Of a stretch of 9,824 nucleotides of DNA, positions 6,287-9,824 are shown one piece after another. A program made the translations under genes and the position numbers. The DNA is taken from the NCBI GenBank assembly GCA_905210525.1, contig CAJLXE010000047.1, positions 1 through 9,824 of the forward strand, given 5' to 3'. The notes beneath the pieces were generated by a model. The model ran no database searches and was not told the origin of the DNA. It saw only the letters and a list, made by a program, of their open reading frames with translations. This DNA is from an uncultured Clostridia bacterium. GTDB taxonomy: Bacteria > Bacillota > Clostridia > HGM11327. How positions within the stretch are numbered: position 1 is the first letter of the stretch; every line of letters starts with the position of its first letter.

Positions 6287-7267
6287 TTGAAAATTGCTAT
6301 ATACGGTTACGGTAATTTGGGAAAGGGCGTTGAATGCGCCGTAATGCAGAACTCCGATATGGAGCTGACAGGTATATTTACGAGAAGAAATCCTGAGGAT
6401 ATAAAACCGATTGGAAACAATGTCAAGGTTTATTCGGCAAAAGATATTCTTTTGCATAAAGATGATATAGATGTTATGATAATATGCGGCGGAAGCGCTA
6501 CGGATTTGCCGCATATGACTCCGGAGCTTGCGAAAAATTTCAACGTAATAGACAGCTTTGATACTCATGCAAAAATACCGGAGCATTTTGCGGCAGTTGA
6601 TGCGGCGGCAAAGGAAAACGGAAATATTGCGGTAATATCGGTAGGCTGGGATCCGGGAATGTTCTCATTGAATCGCCTTTATGCAAATGCCATATTGCCG
6701 GACGGCGCTGACTACACATTTTGGGGAAAGGGTGTAAGCCAGGGGCATTCCGATGCGATTCGCAGAATTGACGGAGTTGAAGATGCAAGACAATATACGA
6801 TTCCCGTGCAGACGGCATTGGACGCAGTGAGAAGCGGTATCAATCCTGAGCTTTCGACACGTGAAAAACATACACGTGAGTGCTTTGTGGTTGCAAAAGA
6901 AGGTGCGGATAAGGCAAAAATAGAAAATGAAATCAAGACTATGCCTAATTACTTTGCAGATTATGATACAACGGTACACTTTATTTCAAGAGAAGAGCTC
7001 ATGCTTCACCATGCCGGAATTCCTCATGGAGGATTCGTTATACGCAGCGGAAAAACGGGACAAAACAAAGAAAATAATCATATTATAGAATATAGCCTTA
7101 AATTGGATTCAAATCCGGAATTTACGGCATGTGTTCTTGTTGCATACGCACGTGCGGCATATAAGATGAAAAAACGCGGAGATAAGGGGTGCAAAACAGT
7201 ATTTGACATTGCCCCCGCAGACCTGAGCTCGCTCAGCGCAGAAGAAATCCGAGCACATATGCTTTGA
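6287..7267 (+). CDS. ddh: meso-diaminopimelate D-dehydrogenase
   Basis: The enzyme catalyses the reversible NADPH-dependent reductive amination of L-2-amino-6-oxopimelate (open form of tetrahydrodipicolinate) to meso-diaminopimelate. It thereby replaces the DapD/DapE/DapF or DapL routes. The 326-residue protein has the Rossmann motif GYGNLG (7-12), FTRR at 31-34 (basic residues where the NADP phosphate binds), ICGGSATDLP at 66-75, SVGWDPGMFSLNR at 118-130 and the signature FWGKGVSQGHSDAIRRIDGV at 145-164. The C-terminal substrate domain includes HHAGIPHGGFVIRSG at about 241-255. The start is TTG at 6287: AAAGG at 6273-6277 lies 9 bases upstream and the protein then begins exactly at the family's usual N-terminus (MKIAIYGYGNLG). 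It lies 50 bases after dapB in the same operon. Confidence 0.95.
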   Translation: MKIAIYGYGNLGKGVECAVMQNSDMELTGIFTRRNPEDIKPIGNNVKVYSAKDILLHKDDIDVMIICGGSATDLPHMTPELAKNFNVIDSFDTHAKIPEHFAAVDAAAKENGNIAVISVGWDPGMFSLNRLYANAILPDGADYTFWGKGVSQGHSDAIRRIDGVEDARQYTIPVQTALDAVRSGINPELSTREKHTRECFVVAKEGADKAKIENEIKTMPNYFADYDTTVHFISREELMLHHAGIPHGGFVIRSGKTGQNKENNHIIEYSLKLDSNPEFTACVLVAYARAAYKMKKRGDKGCKTVFDIAPADLSSLSAEEIRAHML

Positions 7268-7326
7268 TAAATATCGACGTATTATTAAAAAACAATAAAA
7301 TTTTTATATAAAGGATGAAACAAAAC

Positions 7327-8637
7327 ATGATTAAGGTGGTAAAATTCGGCGGAAGCTCTCTTGCCGATGCAAATCAGTTCCGTAAGGTTGCAGACATTGT
7401 AAATGCAGAAAAAAGCAGAAGATATGTTGTTGCATCTGCACCGGGCAAAAGAAGTTCCGATGATACTAAAGTGACAGATATGCTTTTGAAGTGCTTTGAG
7501 CTTGCATCCGCAAAGATGAGCATAGACGAATTATTCGGTAAAATAAAAGACCGGTATAACGGCATAATAAAAGACCTGAATCTTGATATATCGTTGGATG
7601 AGGATTTTTCAAATATACGTTTTGCAATACTCAATCACGTTGGCAGAGATTATATAGCAAGCAGAGGTGAATACCTCAATTCAAAGATACTTGCGGCATT
7701 TCTCGGATTTCCGTTTATTGATGCTGCCGAAGGCATATTCTTTTTTGAAAACGGTATTTTTGATTCAGAAAAAACAAATGAATCAATGCGCCTGATACTG
7801 GCACAGTATGAATTTGCGGTAATACCGGGATTTTATGGTTCAATGCCAAATGGTACAATAAAGGTTTTTTCCAGGGGTGGTTCTGATATAACGGGTTCCA
7901 TAGTTGCGAGAGCGGTAAAAGCAGATATATATGAAAACTGGACAGATGTATCCGGCATGCTCATGGCTGACCCGCGTCTTGTTGATAATCCAAAGCCTAT
8001 TGACGAAATTACATATGCGGAATTGAGAGAGCTTTCTTATATGGGAGCGTCGGTGCTTCACGAAGATGCTATTTTCCCGGTAAGAAAAGCAGGTATTCCT
8101 ATAAATATAAGAAATACAAATCATCCGGAAGATAAGGGTACTATGATAGTTCCAAGATCTGCGGGTACGTCCGAAAATGTTATTACGGGTATTGCAGGTA
8201 AAAAGGGCTTTACTGCTATATTTGTTGAAAAAGACATGATGAACTCGGAGGTTGGATTTGGCCGTAAGGTTCTTGAAGTTATAGAGAATCATCATATATG
8301 CTTTGAACATTTGCCGTCAGGTATAGATACAATGTCAGTTATTGTTAATTCAAACGATATCAGGGACATAAAGGGCAATATTACGGCAGAGCTGGTAAAA
8401 GCGGTTGATCCGGATTCGATAACGCTGTTTGAAAATCTTGCGCTTGTGGCGGTAGTCGGACGCGGAATGATAAGAACAGAAGGTACGGCAATGCGTATAT
8501 TTACAGCATTGGCACGTTCACACGTCAATGTGCGTATGATTGATCAGGGCTCAAGCGAACTTAATATAATAATAGGCGTAGAGGAAAAGGATTACGAAAA
8601 AGCTATTCAATCTATATACTCTGAATTTGTAAAATAA
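7327..8637 (+). CDS. lysC: Aspartate kinase (monofunctional, ACT domains)
   Basis: The enzyme phosphorylates L-aspartate, the entry step to lysine, threonine and methionine. ATG occurs at 7315 and 7327. AAAGG (7310-7314) abuts the first, so the second is preferred, giving 436 residues and the typical start MIKVVKFGGSSLADANQF. The kinase domain (about 1-280) shows KFGGSS (6-11), SRGGSDITGS (182-191), ENWTDVSGMLMADPR (203-217) and a segment with YMGASVLHEDAIFP (238-251). Two ACT domains follow, at about 287-345 and 371-433 (EVGFGRKV; VGRGMIRTEGTAMRIFTAL; NVRMIDQGSSELNIIIGV). ACT domains in this family bind amino-acid effectors; operon membership makes lysine the likely one, but this is inference. 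It could be named ask or lysC; no homoserine dehydrogenase domain is attached. It lies about 59 bases after ddh. Confidence 0.93.
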   Translation: MIKVVKFGGSSLADANQFRKVADIVNAEKSRRYVVASAPGKRSSDDTKVTDMLLKCFELASAKMSIDELFGKIKDRYNGIIKDLNLDISLDEDFSNIRFAILNHVGRDYIASRGEYLNSKILAAFLGFPFIDAAEGIFFFENGIFDSEKTNESMRLILAQYEFAVIPGFYGSMPNGTIKVFSRGGSDITGSIVARAVKADIYENWTDVSGMLMADPRLVDNPKPIDEITYAELRELSYMGASVLHEDAIFPVRKAGIPINIRNTNHPEDKGTMIVPRSAGTSENVITGIAGKKGFTAIFVEKDMMNSEVGFGRKVLEVIENHHICFEHLPSGIDTMSVIVNSNDIRDIKGNITAELVKAVDPDSITLFENLALVAVVGRGMIRTEGTAMRIFTALARSHVNVRMIDQGSSELNIIIGVEEKDYEKAIQSIYSEFVK

Positions 8638-8683
8638 TTTTTATACGCACAGGTTTTACACGAAAGGAAATATACAATATAAT

Positions 8684-9824
8684 ATGATTTGTAACAACAT
8701 AACTGTTAATGCTGAAGGACATCTTTGCTTTGCAGGTCAGGATACTAAAGAGCTTGCGGCAAAATACGGCACGCCGCTTTATTTGATGGATGAAGACAGA
8801 ATAAGGTACAACTGCCGCATTTACCGCAATGCAATGGAAAAATATTTCGGGGGGGAATCCTGTGCGCTTTATGCAAGCAAGGCGGCTTCGTTTGCAAGAA
8901 TATATTCAATAGTAAAAGAAGAAGGTCTAGGAGCTGATGTTGTGTCTGCCGGTGAAATTTATACGGCAAAAATTGCCGGCTTCGATATGTCAAAGACATT
9001 TTTTCACAGTAATAACAAAACCGATTGGGACATAGCGTATGCAATGGATTGCGGCGTCGGCTATTTTGTGGCGGATAATTCCGAAGAACTTGATGCGATA
9101 GAAAGAATTGCGGGGAATAAGGGCATAAAACAGAAGGTTCTGCTCAGACTTACTCCGGGGATTGATCCTCATACGTATGCGGCTGTTGCAACCGGTAAAG
9201 TTGATTCCAAATTCGGTTCTGCGATAGAGACCGGTCAGGCTGAAGAGATAACAAAGTATGCATTGTCGCTTAAACACGTTATTCTTGACGGATTTCATTG
9301 TCATGTAGGATCTCAGGTGTTTGATTCGGATGTTTATCTGAGAGCTTCGGCTGTTATGCTTGATTTTATTTCGGACATGCATAAGAAGTATAATTACATG
9401 GCACATCGTCTTGATTTGGGCGGCGGATACGGCGTAAGATATATTGAGGAACAACCCGAAATAGACATTGACGCCAATATAAAGCAAGTAGCCGATGCGA
9501 TAAAAGCACAGGTAAAAAGACTCGGAATTGATATGCTCGTAATTCATATGGAACCGGGCAGAAGTATAGTTGCGGATGCGGGCATGACTCTTTATACTGT
9601 AGGAACAATAAAAAAAATACCCGGATATAAGAACTATGTTTCAATAGACGGCGGTATGACGGACAATCCGCGTTTTGCACTGTACAGCTCTCCATATACG
9701 GTTATAGCAGCCGATAAAGCAAATATGAAACCTGATTTCAGATGCTCGGTTGTCGGCAGATGCTGTGAAAGCGGAGATATAATACAGGAAAACGTATTGC
9801 TTCCGGAGAATATTTCCCGCGGAG
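8684..9824 (+). CDS. lysA: Diaminopimelate decarboxylase (C-terminus outside window)
   Basis: This PLP enzyme decarboxylates meso-diaminopimelate to L-lysine, the last step. The frame is open to the window end, giving 380 residues of an expected 420 or so. Family motifs are present in order: GTPLYLMDE at 29-37, YASKAA with PLP-lysine K66, FHCHVGSQ at 204-211, LDLGGGYG at 243-250, MEPGRSIV at 289-296 (phosphate binding), SIDGGMTDNPR at 320-330 and CCESGD at 360-365, whose C361 is the substrate-side cysteine. The later conserved Tyr motif lies off the window. The ATG at 8684 has GAAAGGA at 8662-8668, a rather long 15-base spacing, with no better in-frame start between. A run of seven Gs (8849-8855) keeps frame. 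It follows the kinase gene by 46 bases. Confidence 0.95.
   Translation, partial: MICNNITVNAEGHLCFAGQDTKELAAKYGTPLYLMDEDRIRYNCRIYRNAMEKYFGGESCALYASKAASFARIYSIVKEEGLGADVVSAGEIYTAKIAGFDMSKTFFHSNNKTDWDIAYAMDCGVGYFVADNSEELDAIERIAGNKGIKQKVLLRLTPGIDPHTYAAVATGKVDSKFGSAIETGQAEEITKYALSLKHVILDGFHCHVGSQVFDSDVYLRASAVMLDFISDMHKKYNYMAHRLDLGGGYGVRYIEEQPEIDIDANIKQVADAIKAQVKRLGIDMLVIHMEPGRSIVADAGMTLYTVGTIKKIPGYKNYVSIDGGMTDNPRFALYSSPYTVIAADKANMKPDFRCSVVGRCCESGDIIQENVLLPENISRG

Noticed and set aside
7840..8310. Minus-strand frame of 156 codons inside the aspartate kinase gene
   Set aside because: Antisense to conserved kinase and ACT motifs; no ribosome binding site or recognisable domain.
8849..8855. Run of seven Gs in lysA as a possible frameshift
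   Set aside because: The reading frame and family motifs continue correctly on both sides of the run.
8990..9547. Minus-strand frame of 185 codons inside lysA
   Set aside because: Antisense to lysA motifs (GGGYG, HCHVGSQ); composition typical of a shadow frame.

Overview
The window looks like a chromosomal segment of an endospore-forming member of the Firmicutes (class Clostridia or a relative). The signs are AT-leaning codon use, strong GAAAGGA-type ribosome binding sites, near-consensus sigma-A promoters, a SpoVAC sporulation protein and an L-box (lysine riboswitch) operon. The species cannot be named from this sequence. No mobile element, tRNA, rRNA or CRISPR array was seen.

Left part (1-1600). 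A sugar phosphate isomerase/epimerase-type TIM-barrel gene runs leftward off the window. It has a perfect TTGACA-N17-TATAAT promoter and a leader containing a small hairpin. Divergent from it are an undescribed 37-residue single-span membrane protein and a solitary spoVAC gene, preceded by a candidate sigma-G-type promoter. The usual SpoVAC partners (SpoVAD, SpoVAE) do not follow.

Middle (1570-4115). A 781-residue secreted lipoprotein resembles clan GH-D (GH36-like, alpha-galactosidase family) glycoside hydrolases and has altered active-site motifs. It ends at a good intrinsic terminator. The AT-rich gap that follows (4115-4227) holds only weak hairpins.

Right part (4228-9824). This is a lysine / meso-diaminopimelate biosynthesis operon: perfect sigma-A promoter, lysine riboswitch, terminator-type expression platform, then dapA, dapB, ddh, aspartate kinase and lysA (cut by the window edge). 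Aspartate kinase starts the pathway. Aspartate-semialdehyde dehydrogenase is not in the window. DapA and DapB make tetrahydrodipicolinate, Ddh converts it to meso-DAP in one step, and LysA decarboxylates meso-DAP to L-lysine. This is the dehydrogenase variant of the pathway. Control appears to be transcriptional through the riboswitch, with probable allosteric control through the ACT domains of the kinase.

The least explained elements are the 37-residue membrane protein next to the lone spoVAC, the unusual catalytic motifs of the GH36-like lipoprotein, and the long riboswitch expression platform with two candidate terminators.
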